NCBI RefSeq assembly: GCF_026167525.1
Contig: NZ_CP110679.1
Span: 2,715,501 to 2,779,500, forward strand
Direction: 5' to 3'
Source: Sphingomonas sp. M1-B02
GTDB lineage: Bacteria; Pseudomonadota; Alphaproteobacteria; Sphingomonadales; Sphingomonadaceae
DNA: 64,000 nt
Below, piece by piece: positions 18,334 through 27,062 of this stretch. The notes under the pieces were generated by a model, which saw nothing but the letters and a program-made list of their open reading frames with translations, was not told the DNA's origin and searched no databases. How positions within the stretch are numbered: the stretch's first letter is position 1; every line of letters starts with the position of its first letter. A program made the position numbers and the translations under genes.

Positions 18334-19611
18334 ATGGATGGCAGGTTAAGTTCCAGGTCGCGCCTGTGGACCGTCGGCTTTGTACTCCTGCTCGCCACGG
18401 CGGGCTTGCTCAATTATCTCGACCGCCAGATGCTTTCGATTCTTGCACGTCCGATCCAAGACGAACTGGGGATGTCCGAGCGCGATTATGCGTGGATAGT
18501 ATCGTTGTTTCTGATTGCTTACACGATCGGGAACGTCATTGCCTCGGCAGTGATAGACCGCATTGGGGCCCGGTACGCCTTGCTCTGGATGGTTGGAATC
18601 TGGTCCGTTGCGAATGCTCTCACCGGCTTGGCCCAAGACGCCAATCAGGTAGCTTTTACGCGTATGGTTCTCGGCTGCGCCGAGATTGGCGGATTTGTCG
18701 CTATGGCCGTCATCATGCTCGAGTCGTTCGATGCGTCCACACGGGGGCATGTCAACGGCATCTGCAACGCCACCACGATGGTTGGGGCCGCGATCAGCCC
18801 GCCGTTGGTTGTGGGGATATATCTTGCCACAGATTGGAGGACGACTTTTTTCGTTGGGGGCGCCGCGGGTATTCTATGGTGCGTTGCCTGGTTGGCATTG
18901 GTGCGACCGAGACTGGAAAAACGCGAGCGGCATAAAGATATGCGCTCCAGCTCGATATATCCAAATCGCCAAATGTTCGAAGTCGCTCGGTCGTACATCT
19001 TGGATGCTAGAGTATGGACGATCGTTTTTGGGAAAATGCTTGTTTATCCTGTGTGGTACTTCTACCTTTTCTGGTTCCCGAAGTATTTGATTGATGAGCG
19101 CGGGCTGACACTCGCTGATGTCGGCGCGGTAGCGTGGATAGTTTATCTCGCCGCAGCCGTGGGTTCCGTTTGCGGAGGTGCACTGTCCAGCATCCTCATC
19201 CGGCGCGGCATGGCGCCGTTCAAAGCACGGCTATCGAGCCTTGGACTAGCTGCATGCATCGCGCCCGCAGGTGGCGCAATAGCATGGGAGCCGACTATCA
19301 CCGTGACGTTTGCGCTCGCCTCCGTCGTCGCCTTCGCGCAAATGACCTGGCAAGTTAATATCAGTTCGATGGTTGCCGACCTTCTCTCGAGAGAAGAAAT
19401 AACGAAGGTGGTCGCTTTTGCGGGCGTGCTCACAGGAATAGTCGGTGTTCTAACCACGTACCTTATTGGCATACTAGTGTCTGAATTGTCGTATCGCCCG
19501 AGCTTTCTAGTTATGGCGGCAGCCTGTCCGTTAGCTTTCTCGCTATTATTCACGCTGTCGAAGCGAGTTCGGCTGCGTGCCGTATCGCCTGCAAGTTACA
19601 TGGGTTCGTAA
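18334..19611 (+). CDS. MFS transporter, ACS type (second copy)
   Basis: The 425-residue protein has about twelve membrane segments and the signature LLNYLDRQMLSILARPIQ, and is a clear paralogue of the permease at 10149-11432 (both share WYFYLFWFPKYL-like and LSYRP segments). It probably imports a sugar or sugar acid into the cytoplasm. Two adjacent ATG codons lie at 18331 and 18334; AGGAG at 18322-18326 is better spaced for the second. The CstA-like gene follows after 23 bases, which suggests a shared transcript. Confidence 0.88.
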   Translation: MDGRLSSRSRLWTVGFVLLLATAGLLNYLDRQMLSILARPIQDELGMSERDYAWIVSLFLIAYTIGNVIASAVIDRIGARYALLWMVGIWSVANALTGLAQDANQVAFTRMVLGCAEIGGFVAMAVIMLESFDASTRGHVNGICNATTMVGAAISPPLVVGIYLATDWRTTFFVGGAAGILWCVAWLALVRPRLEKRERHKDMRSSSIYPNRQMFEVARSYILDARVWTIVFGKMLVYPVWYFYLFWFPKYLIDERGLTLADVGAVAWIVYLAAAVGSVCGGALSSILIRRGMAPFKARLSSLGLAACIAPAGGAIAWEPTITVTFALASVVAFAQMTWQVNISSMVADLLSREEITKVVAFAGVLTGIVGVLTTYLIGILVSELSYRPSFLVMAAACPLAFSLLFTLSKRVRLRAVSPASYMGS

Positions 19612-19634
19612 AAGATAGTTGCGAGGAGAGGCTG

Positions 19635-21680
19635 ATGTTTGAAAAGGTAGGCTGGTTCGCACTGTCGGCGCTGGCAGCTTTGGCACTAGGCGTTGTCGCG
19701 GTATCTAGGGGGGAGGATGTCAATGCGCTCTGGATCGTTGCCGCAGCGATCTCCGTCTATCTCATAGCATATCGCTTCTATGCCCTGTTCATCGCCAAAA
19801 CCGTCCTGCGGCTCGATCCAACCCGGCTGACGCCCGCCCTGCGGCGGACCGACGGGCTCGATTACGTACCCACCCACCGCTACATTCTATTCGGCCATCA
19901 CTTCGCTGCGATTGCGGGCGCTGGCCCGCTCGTCGGCCCGGTACTCGCGGCGCAAATGGGGTATCTGCCGGGCGTCTTGTGGATTCTCGCCGGCGTCGTG
20001 ATCGCCGGCGCCGTTCAGGACTTCATCGTCCTTTTCATCTCGATGCGCCGCGATGGGCGATCGCTTGGTGAGATTATTCGACTCGAGATGGGGCCGGTGG
20101 CCGGTACAATCGCACTAATTGGCACCTTCATGATCATGGTGATCATTCTTGCAGTTCTCGCCTTGATCGTCGTAAGGGCCCTCGCGGACAGCCCTTGGGG
20201 GCTATTCACCGTCGTCGCCACCATACCGCTCGCTTTGTTGATGGGCATTTACACGCGCTGGATAAGGCCGGGGCGCATCGGCGAGGTCTCGGCGATCGGC
20301 TTCGTCGGCCTCGTCGTTGCTATAGTCTATGGACAGAATGTGGCGGCATCGCCGGTGCTGGCGCCGATCTTCACGTTGTCGCCGTTGGAGCTCTGCTGGC
20401 TGCTTATCGGTTATGGCGGGATCGCCTCGATCCTCCCAGTCTGGTTGTTGCTGGCCCCGCGCGACTACCTTTCAACCTTTCTGAAAATCGGTGCGATGCT
20501 GGCGCTAACGATCGGCATTGTCATCATGGCTCCTCCGCTCCGCATGCCGGCGGTGACGGTCTTCGCAGCCGGGGATGGTCCGGTCTGGTCGGGCTCGCTA
20601 TTCCCGTTCCTTTTCATCACCATCGCATGTGGAGCCGTGTCGGGATTTCACTCGCTGATTGCGAGCGGCACGACCCCGAAGCTGATCGCGAGCGAAGTCG
20701 ATGCGCCCTTCATCGGTTATGGGGCGATGCTGATGGAAAGCTTCGTCGCGGTGATCGCGCTCGTCGGCGCTGCGATCTTGGACCCTGGCCTCTACTTCGC
20801 CATGAACAGCCCGGCCGCTATCACCGGAGGAGAACCTGCAACTGCAGCCGCAGCGGTGACAGCGATGGGGTTTCCTATCTCCGCAGAGGCTCTCTCCGCG
20901 ACAGCCAGGGATATAGGGGAAACGTCGATCATATCGCGGACAGGTGGAGCGCCGACCTTGGCGGTCGCGATGGCCCAGATTTTCAGCCACGCTATAGGCG
21001 GTAGGGCGATGATGGCCTTCTGGTATCATTTTGCGATCCTTTTCGAGGCGCTGTTCATTCTAACGGCGGTTGACGCCGGGACGCGAGCGGGCCGCTTCAT
21101 GCTGCAGGACCTCATCGGCCTTGCCGTCCCCAGGTTTCGCGAGTCCTCCTCGATTCTGCCGGGCCTAGTGGCGACGATGCTTTGCGTTGGTGCTTGGGGT
21201 TTCTTCCTCTACCAGGGCGTCACCGATCCCCTCGGGGGTGTGAACACGCTGTGGCCCCTTTTTGGAATTGCGAATCAGATGCTTGCGGCAGTCGCGCTGC
21301 TCCTAGGCACTGTCGTGCTCTTCCGAATGAAGCAGGAGCGCTTCGCTTGGGTCACGATCGTGCCAGCAACGTGGCTGGTCATTTGTACCGTCACCGCCGG
21401 TTTGATGAAGCTTGTGTCGGCCGACCCGAAGGTGGGCTTTCTCGCCCACGCCAGCCTCTTTTCGGAAGCGGCGGATCGCGCGGAAGTCCTGAAGCCGGCG
21501 GCCTCTCTCGATGAAATGCAACGCATTGTGATGAACGATCGAATTGACGCGGCTCTCTGTTTGATCTTTCTAGTCGTGGTGCTCTCGATCCTGTTCTACG
21601 CAATCCGAAATTGCCTCGCCGCATGGCGAGTTTCCGTGCCGACAGTGAGTGAGACTCCAAGTGCCGCTGCGCTGGAGTGA
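19635..21680 (+). CDS. cstA: CstA-family permease (carbon starvation protein A)
   Basis: The 681-residue membrane protein has many hydrophobic segments and the CstA landmarks: GHHFAAIAGAGPLVGPVLAAQ, QDFIVLFISMRRDGRSLGE, SGFHSLIASGTTPKLI and a C-terminal DPLGGVNTLWPLFGIANQ. CstA and its relative BtsT take up pyruvate, and peptide transport has been proposed. GAGGAGAG precedes the ATG. Finding it within a sugar island is notable: oxidation and aldol cleavage of deoxy sugar acids give pyruvate and lactate or lactaldehyde, so it may recapture secreted pyruvate. The small DUF466 partner gene follows directly. Confidence 0.92.
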   Translation: MFEKVGWFALSALAALALGVVAVSRGEDVNALWIVAAAISVYLIAYRFYALFIAKTVLRLDPTRLTPALRRTDGLDYVPTHRYILFGHHFAAIAGAGPLVGPVLAAQMGYLPGVLWILAGVVIAGAVQDFIVLFISMRRDGRSLGEIIRLEMGPVAGTIALIGTFMIMVIILAVLALIVVRALADSPWGLFTVVATIPLALLMGIYTRWIRPGRIGEVSAIGFVGLVVAIVYGQNVAASPVLAPIFTLSPLELCWLLIGYGGIASILPVWLLLAPRDYLSTFLKIGAMLALTIGIVIMAPPLRMPAVTVFAAGDGPVWSGSLFPFLFITIACGAVSGFHSLIASGTTPKLIASEVDAPFIGYGAMLMESFVAVIALVGAAILDPGLYFAMNSPAAITGGEPATAAAAVTAMGFPISAEALSATARDIGETSIISRTGGAPTLAVAMAQIFSHAIGGRAMMAFWYHFAILFEALFILTAVDAGTRAGRFMLQDLIGLAVPRFRESSSILPGLVATMLCVGAWGFFLYQGVTDPLGGVNTLWPLFGIANQMLAAVALLLGTVVLFRMKQERFAWVTIVPATWLVICTVTAGLMKLVSADPKVGFLAHASLFSEAADRAEVLKPAASLDEMQRIVMNDRIDAALCLIFLVVVLSILFYAIRNCLAAWRVSVPTVSETPSAAALE

Positions 21681-21683
21681 TCG

Positions 21684-21878
21684 GTGAGGAGACTTGCCGC
21701 CTTGCTAACGATGATGCGGGACACCGCCCGTTTAATGGTGGGCGTGCCTTCCTACCAGGCCTATCGCCGGCACATGGCCGATCGGCATCCGGACCGGATT
21801 CCAATTAGCGAGCGGACCTTTTTCGAAGAGCGACAGCAGGCCCGTTATGGAGGCCGCGGAGGCGGCCGCTGCTGCTAA
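21684..21878 (+). CDS. YbdD/YjiX family (DUF466) small protein
   Basis: The 64-residue protein starts at GTG 21684, three bases after the CstA stop, and has the family's features: a basic start (VRRLAAL), GVPSYQAYRRHMADRHPD and an end rich in Gly, Arg and Cys. These small proteins are nearly always encoded after cstA or btsT and are thought to help the permease. The tight spacing predicts translational coupling. Confidence 0.88.
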   Translation: MRRLAALLTMMRDTARLMVGVPSYQAYRRHMADRHPDRIPISERTFFEERQQARYGGRGGGRCC

Positions 21879-22336
21879 GATCCTAAATCCCCGTGGCGTT
21901 CTTGGGCTGTCCTGCTGGCGGCCGAAAGACCGCAGGGGCTCGTTTTCTAACGCGATCGTATTGATCAACTTCGTGTCTTGGAAGGACCGCCAAGCTGGGA
22001 TGGCCCCAAATTCCACGAGCGCACTCAAGGCATGGAATTCTAAATTTGGGCGGACCATTAGTGCAAGAAGCCACTTCCTAGCAACGAGGTTGTAAACAAG
22101 CTCTTGACCTGATCTTGATATAAACCCGCGTGAGCGGCCAGAGCCCGGCGTCAACCTCCGAGCGCCCCGGCCGGGGCGCGGCGGCGGAATGTTCAGACGC
22201 CGGCCTGCATACCCAACCTCAACGGCCCCGGCTTCCACCGAGAACCAACTAACGGCGAGTTGCACCCGCGTTGACCGCGGTCTCAAAACCCTTCATGGCA
22301 CCATCGCCGCCGGCGACATCTGAAATAGGTGCGGTC
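21879..22336. other. Intergenic region after cstA with an 18-base palindrome
   Basis: About 460 bases between two convergent genes. A perfect palindrome, GCGCCCCGG followed by CCGGGGCGC, lies at 22161-22178; with no loop and no T-run it is a poor terminator but could form a cruciform or bind a dimeric protein. Frames such as 21847-22095 have no family similarity. No gene is supported. Confidence 0.4.
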
Positions 22337-25018
22337 CTAAAACCTTCCACTTACTCCCAAAGTAAACCGACGTCCTTGGATGCCATAGAGTGAGGTTGCT
22401 TCAGAAGACCCCGTGTACTTTCTTTGATACGAGTCACTAAGGTTGGTGCCCTCTAGGTATATCGCGAAGGAACCAAAATCGTATCGAATAGATGCGTCCA
22501 CACCCGAGTAGGCGTCAAAAAATATGCCCTCCCCGGTCGTCGCAACGCTATCAAAGAACCGGCTCCGATAATTGTATGCTAACCGTGTGCTTAGGCCATT
22601 TTTCTCAAAGTACCCTACTAGGTTGTAGTTCACCCTCGATAGCCCCTGCAGAGGGAGTTTTTCTCCCGTCCTGGCGTTAATCAGCGAAGTGGAGCTATCA
22701 ATGAACGAAAAGTTCGCGAGGACGCCGAGTCCATCCAGCGGAGCAGGAAGAAACGTGAGTGGTTGCTGAAGTAGAATTTCTACTCCGCGAGCCATTCCTC
22801 CCTCCCCATTGTAGCTACGGCGGACAGAATACTGCGTGGTGGAACCACTTGGCGTCTCAAACGCGGACTTTTGTACCACGAAAGAGTCTATGTCTTTATA
22901 GAAAAGTCCTAACGTCAGCGCTGCCCCCTTCCCATGGTACCATTCAATGGCCGCATCCACCTGATTTGCTCGAAATGGCTCAAGGTTTGGATTGCCCGCT
23001 GAGCCAGTGAATGGGGGCGCTGCCGATAACGAGATACCTGGGCTAAGATCCTCAAAATCCGGCAATCCGACCACCTTTGCGGCACCGAGTCGAAGCACGA
23101 GATTGTGCGTCATATCTGCTTTCAAGATGAAGCTTGGAAGCCAATCCTCGTACTCGGGCTCCGCAACCACGGGAGACAGGGTGGCACCAATTTGCTGGGT
23201 GCCAACAGCATTTCGGGCGGTATGACTGTAGCGGACACCGATATTCCCGGACAAAAACCCTGCCTCGTATTCAATCTTTAAGTACGCGGCGCGCGTCTTC
23301 TCCCCGATCACGAAGGAGTTGAGTGGGTTCGTTTCGCCGGGCGTGCAAGTCACCCCGATCGCAGAACACGCGAATTTCTCACCGGTGGCAAATGGGTTTG
23401 CGGCCAAGAAGCCGGTGTACACCCCCGATGGTGCGTTATTATCAAGCAAACCCGGAAACTGGACGGTTTCATACAACGAGGGCGATTGAGTCGTAATCGG
23501 TATGCTGATCGTTGGCTGAGAAGTGGACGTAACCCTGCGGTGTTCCAAGTCAGCATATCGTAGCCCTATGTTGAGCGACTTTATGAGCCCGCTGTCCATC
23601 TTATAAGTAGCGTCAGTGCGAGCCGCCACTTCTACAGTTCTTGCGTCATACGCATTATCGAAGACGTTAGAATAGCGGAATAACGAAGGATTGAGTAGAT
23701 CGAGATTGCTGGGCAGCTCTAGTTTTGGAACTTCGTTTCCGGTAAAATCGAACGAGGATACATAGTTGCTGATCGTCTGCAGTCGCACAAAAGTCTGAGT
23801 ATTTTCCAATCTGGCGTAGTTGTAACTTATTTCTGGCCTCACCTCGAAGCGTCCGAAACGGATTATCGCGCCGCTTCCGGCTGAAATGGTGTCGCTTTTA
23901 ACCGTGAGCCGCTCATCATTAGTTTGGATCGGACGTCTTACAGTGCCGGCAACCAGTACCTCATTTTCTGACAAACTATAATCCAGGTAGTCTGAAGCAT
24001 TAGTAGTCAGGGGGAGCGAGAGCCATGTTCGGCGGCGGTCAGTATCCAAATTTGAATAAATTGCATCTGCGTACAATTCTAGGTGTTCACTTGGTTTGAA
24101 CTGCAATGCGATGTTGGCGCCTAGCCGGCTCCGATTCTCAGATAGGTCTTGGTATCGAAGGTCTGCAATGTAGATACCGGCAAGTCCATCTCTGTTCGGA
24201 TCATTAGCGCTCGGGTTGCCAGATGTGTTGAACGCTGTCGTCAGAAAGTTGAAACCGGAAGAGGAGTCGAACGATTCGTCGATCACAGGGCGTTCGGAAT
24301 ACGTCACCCCAACCAGGACACCGATGGTGTCATCAGCGAATGTTTTGGATACCAGCGCCGAGGCGGCGTAACCTTTTCGTTCGGAAAGGTCCGCATAAAC
24401 TCCCGAGACGTCGAAAGCGAAGGTCGGGCCCTTGCCGTCCAGTGGTTTCCTGGTGATGACGTTGACGGTCCCTCCCAGAGAGCCTTCAGCTTGATCCGCC
24501 GAAAGAAGCTTAATGACCTCCAACCGGCTGATCAGTTCAGAAGGAAAGAGTGAGAGAGCATTATAGTCCGCGTCGCGAACTGTGCTGTTCCCCCGGCCGC
24601 GGCCAAACGGGTTGGCCAACGTCCTGCCATTTACCTCTGTACGATTCTGCCGAAGGCCGCGTATCGAAACGCTCGTTCCTTCACCCAGGGATCTTCGAAT
24701 TTGCACGCCGGATACTCGCTGCAGCGATTCGGCAATATTCGCATCGGGCAATTTTCCAATGTCGGACGCTACAACCGCGTCGACAAACTGCGAGGAATTT
24801 CGCTTCACATCCAGAGCGGCCTCAAGGCTGCTTCGAATGCCGGACACCACGATATCCTGGGCATCGTCTGCCGGTGGCTCAGAGGGGTTAGCTGCAGTAT
24901 CGCCAGCTGTTTCGTTTTTAGCAGGGGCATCTACAATCTGAGCAGAGACGCCCGGACAGTAGGCAGCCGCACCCGCAAGCAACAAGCCGCCAAAAAATCG
25001 AAGTTCAGGTATCGCCAT
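22337..25018 (-). CDS. TonB-dependent outer-membrane receptor, carbohydrate type (second copy)
   Basis: The 893-residue protein has a signal peptide (GGLLLAGAAAYCPGVSAQ), a TonB box QDIVVSGIR, a plug with RGLRQNRTEVNGRTLANP and a barrel ending in Phe. It is a paralogue of the receptor at 5649-8366: the plug and the C-terminal barrel (SSEATSLYGIQGRRF versus SSEATSFYGLQGRRF) are nearly superimposable. Codon use is strikingly AT-rich compared with the right half of the window, consistent with recent transfer. I chose ATG at 25018 because GGAGG lies six bases upstream; the frame to 25066 would run over that site. The shared promoter element lies about 50 bases upstream. Confidence 0.92.
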   Translation of the reverse strand: MAIPELRFFGGLLLAGAAAYCPGVSAQIVDAPAKNETAGDTAANPSEPPADDAQDIVVSGIRSSLEAALDVKRNSSQFVDAVVASDIGKLPDANIAESLQRVSGVQIRRSLGEGTSVSIRGLRQNRTEVNGRTLANPFGRGRGNSTVRDADYNALSLFPSELISRLEVIKLLSADQAEGSLGGTVNVITRKPLDGKGPTFAFDVSGVYADLSERKGYAASALVSKTFADDTIGVLVGVTYSERPVIDESFDSSSGFNFLTTAFNTSGNPSANDPNRDGLAGIYIADLRYQDLSENRSRLGANIALQFKPSEHLELYADAIYSNLDTDRRRTWLSLPLTTNASDYLDYSLSENEVLVAGTVRRPIQTNDERLTVKSDTISAGSGAIIRFGRFEVRPEISYNYARLENTQTFVRLQTISNYVSSFDFTGNEVPKLELPSNLDLLNPSLFRYSNVFDNAYDARTVEVAARTDATYKMDSGLIKSLNIGLRYADLEHRRVTSTSQPTISIPITTQSPSLYETVQFPGLLDNNAPSGVYTGFLAANPFATGEKFACSAIGVTCTPGETNPLNSFVIGEKTRAAYLKIEYEAGFLSGNIGVRYSHTARNAVGTQQIGATLSPVVAEPEYEDWLPSFILKADMTHNLVLRLGAAKVVGLPDFEDLSPGISLSAAPPFTGSAGNPNLEPFRANQVDAAIEWYHGKGAALTLGLFYKDIDSFVVQKSAFETPSGSTTQYSVRRSYNGEGGMARGVEILLQQPLTFLPAPLDGLGVLANFSFIDSSTSLINARTGEKLPLQGLSRVNYNLVGYFEKNGLSTRLAYNYRSRFFDSVATTGEGIFFDAYSGVDASIRYDFGSFAIYLEGTNLSDSYQRKYTGSSEATSLYGIQGRRFTLGVSGRF

Positions 25019-25649
25019 CTCCATCCTCCCTCTCAATGGCTTCTCTAACGGCGCCAATATCGCCATTCTGTTGCGATCTTAGCTACATGTCAATGGCTTC
25101 AGCCGCGCCACGATTCTCCTTCAGAGATAAAAACCTCGGTTGCGTGTGAGTACGGATTGTTCAGCGCCTGACTCTCGGTCGGGAAATCGTAGGCGTCGTT
25201 GCCAGCGCGCGGTCTGCCTGACACGAGCAGAATCAGGTTGAGCACCTGTATGGAAAGTATGGAGATCCGCATTTGCTGGGAGCGCCGGAGCCGTGCCTGG
25301 CGTCTTAGCGAGAGAGGATGCTTCCCGAGATATTGCTAACTATGCAATGCCGTGAGCATTCAGGATTTGGGCAGTGGCGTTGCAACATTGATCGTGCGGT
25401 TCGACGAAACGGCGCGCTTGAGAGTTCGCTATACGAGATTTCGGATCGAGGTTTCATTGCCACGCGCGAGTGTGCTCTCATCCTGATCGTTCCCGTAGGC
25501 GGCTCCATCAAAACCCGCTTTCGCCGTCCAATCGTGATCTCGTGAACCTCGTCCGTTCCGATAGCGTGAGTTCGATCGAAGTCTCTCCCGGTGGGCTGTG
25601 GCGGAAAATGAGCGAATGCGGATGAGCGGTCGGTCTTTGAGCGAACCGA
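25019..25649. other. Intergenic region upstream of the second receptor
   Basis: About 630 bases between the receptor start and the end of the mutarotase gene on the same strand. The shared element at 25070-25093 lies close to the receptor. The remaining sequence has no supported gene on either strand. Confidence 0.4.
25070..25093 (-). promoter_or_regulatory. Shared promoter element of the sugar island, copy 2
   Basis: On the minus strand TTGACATGTAGCTAAG is followed by three bases and GCAAC, matching the element before the first receptor at 21 of 24 positions, including 16 consecutive identical bases. The sequence between the element and the coding region differs in the two copies, so the conservation is not explained by simple recent duplication of the whole leader. 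A CAGAAT lies 17 bases after TTGACA and could be a -10. Confidence 0.6.
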
Positions 25650-25982
25650 TTACTGTTCCCTCAAGTCGTAAATGCGACTCATGGGCACCCATTTTTCGCC
25701 GGGCGCAGCGTGCGGCAGCGGCTTTTGGAACCGCCACATAAGCTGCTGCCACGCAGCGTCGCGGGGCTCTGATCCCGACGAGCGAGGATAGTCTTTGGCT
25801 ACTTCCATGATCATGAAAAGTCGGTTGCCGGTCCGCCATATTTCCATGCCGATTATTCCTGTCGCGCGTATGTCCGCCGTGACCTCGGGCCATACCCGCC
25901 CGGCGGCGTGATGCGCTTCATACTCGGCAATTAGATCCGGATCATCGACGAGGTCCAAAGCAAAACATTGGCGTCGCGTCAT
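25650..25982 (-). CDS. L-rhamnose/L-fucose mutarotase family protein (RhaM-like)
   Basis: The 110-residue protein matches the small RhaM-type mutarotase family (PF05336): CFALDLVDDPDLIAEYEAHH, a central VWPEV and ATGIIGMEIWRTGNRLFMIMEV, and a closing WQQLMWRFQKPLP with KWVPMSRIYDL. These dimeric alpha+beta barrel enzymes speed exchange between anomers of L-rhamnose or L-fucose. I chose ATG at 25982 (AGAGGA seven bases upstream) because the longer frame has no similarity. It supports a 6-deoxy-L-sugar as substrate of the cluster. It is followed leftward by the second TonB receptor. Confidence 0.85.
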   Translation of the reverse strand: MTRRQCFALDLVDDPDLIAEYEAHHAAGRVWPEVTADIRATGIIGMEIWRTGNRLFMIMEVAKDYPRSSGSEPRDAAWQQLMWRFQKPLPHAAPGEKWVPMSRIYDLREQ

Positions 25983-26109
25983 CGGGTGTCCTCTCATTGG
26001 CAGCGATCTCCGCGCGACCTGCATAGTGCCGGGGGTAGTGCGGGTTTTGGAGCGCGGGCGGCCCCCTGCTTTCTCAGCTTCATTGCATCCCTCCAATGTG
26101 CTATTTGGA

Positions 26110-26400
26110 CTAGTCACAAAGACTGGCTCTCTTGGAGGCAAAACGAACGCCGAACCAACCATCCGTTAGCGATGAAGACTGGTGAGTTATCCGTTGTTGA
26201 TATTCGTGCCGAGCTACACTCCGCATCGTCGAAGAGCCTTGAAGGCTAACAGCCGCGAAGACGCAGGTCGTATTATCGCCCAGGAATAACATGCGCGCGC
26301 AAGACTTGCATCAAGTTGGCGTTTCGCAGGAAGCGAGTGAATCCGATATGACGCATTTCGGTCCGCAGCGCGCCAAATGGGAAATCCGAACGACAGTATA
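26110..26400 (-). pseudogene. Decayed C-terminus of a second enolase-superfamily dehydratase
   Basis: Two minus-strand frames together match the last 130 residues of the intact dehydratase at 2444-3622. The first, from about 26385, reads EMRHIGFTRFLRNANLM and then AHVIP, against EMGHTGITQFMRIAHLA and AKVIP in the intact gene, and then hits a stop. A shift to another frame continues FAAVSLQGSSTM, ARHEYQQRITHQSSSLTDG, against FAAASLHASSTV and WHEYQHSIFHHSASLMDG, to a stop at 26110. At least one frameshift and an in-frame stop show that it is not functional. The rest of the gene, which would lie toward 27 kb, is not recognisable. Confidence 0.75.
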
Positions 26401-27062
26401 ACGGCCGCCGCCGCTCGCATGTCTACAAGATAGATTGTTCGAGTACTCTCGAGCCAAATAGCTTCCACCATCGTCTCTTTAAAAGGGCACATCCCGCCGA
26501 CGTAAGGTACGTCCTGGAGGATTGTGCCGGAACAAACGTCGATGAGACTTGCCTCGTTTTATCATCGGCCTCACTTTTCGCTTTCCGATCGTACGCCTAC
26601 GAAGCGTTAACAGCAACAACGATGTGTTCTCTTTCCCGGATCTGCGATGGCCTAAGCCGGGGTCGAGACGTGGGCCGCTAGCGAGGCCGCCCATGCCTCA
26701 CTTGCACCCATCTTCTGAATGGTGTTACATATATAGCAACGAATCGTCGCGGGAACTAGATTGTGGATCTACCTCTGTCGCCATCCGAGATTTGGAAGAT
26801 CCGAGTCGCGTCCGAGGAGAACACTGCCTCGTCGAAGAGAAGCAGGACCCTGAACTTGGCCACGACGCGATGCCAACGCCCCGCCAGTTGTGCCTTGGGT
26901 GCAGATGGCCAGGCATTACTCGTCATGACTGCGGCATTTGGTTTGGAACCGCAGGCGTCTGGATTCGGCGGAGCCGGTAACATCCACTCCAATCGTGTTG
27001 AAAGTCCAGGAGCTCCGCTGGTCTTTTCCGGTCGCTTGAGTCGTTCGGAGGGGTGATAGGCC
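26401..27062. other. Region between pseudogene and lactonase, no gene seen
   Basis: About 660 bases where the N-terminal two thirds of the decayed dehydratase would be expected, but no clear similarity was recognised in any frame. Short frames (for example 26479-26694 and 26756-27094 on the minus strand) have no start signals. It also contains the leader of the lactonase gene; GGAGGGG at 27048 precedes its start. Confidence 0.4.

Noticed and set aside
22161-22178. Perfect GC palindrome as a terminator
   Set aside because: It lacks a loop and a T-run and lies far from both neighbouring stops; it is noted only as a palindrome.
25989-26083. 29-codon ORF with GGAGGG site just upstream of the mutarotase
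   Set aside because: Good start signal but no conserved peptide or attenuator hairpin; kept out of the features as too uncertain. It could be a leader peptide.
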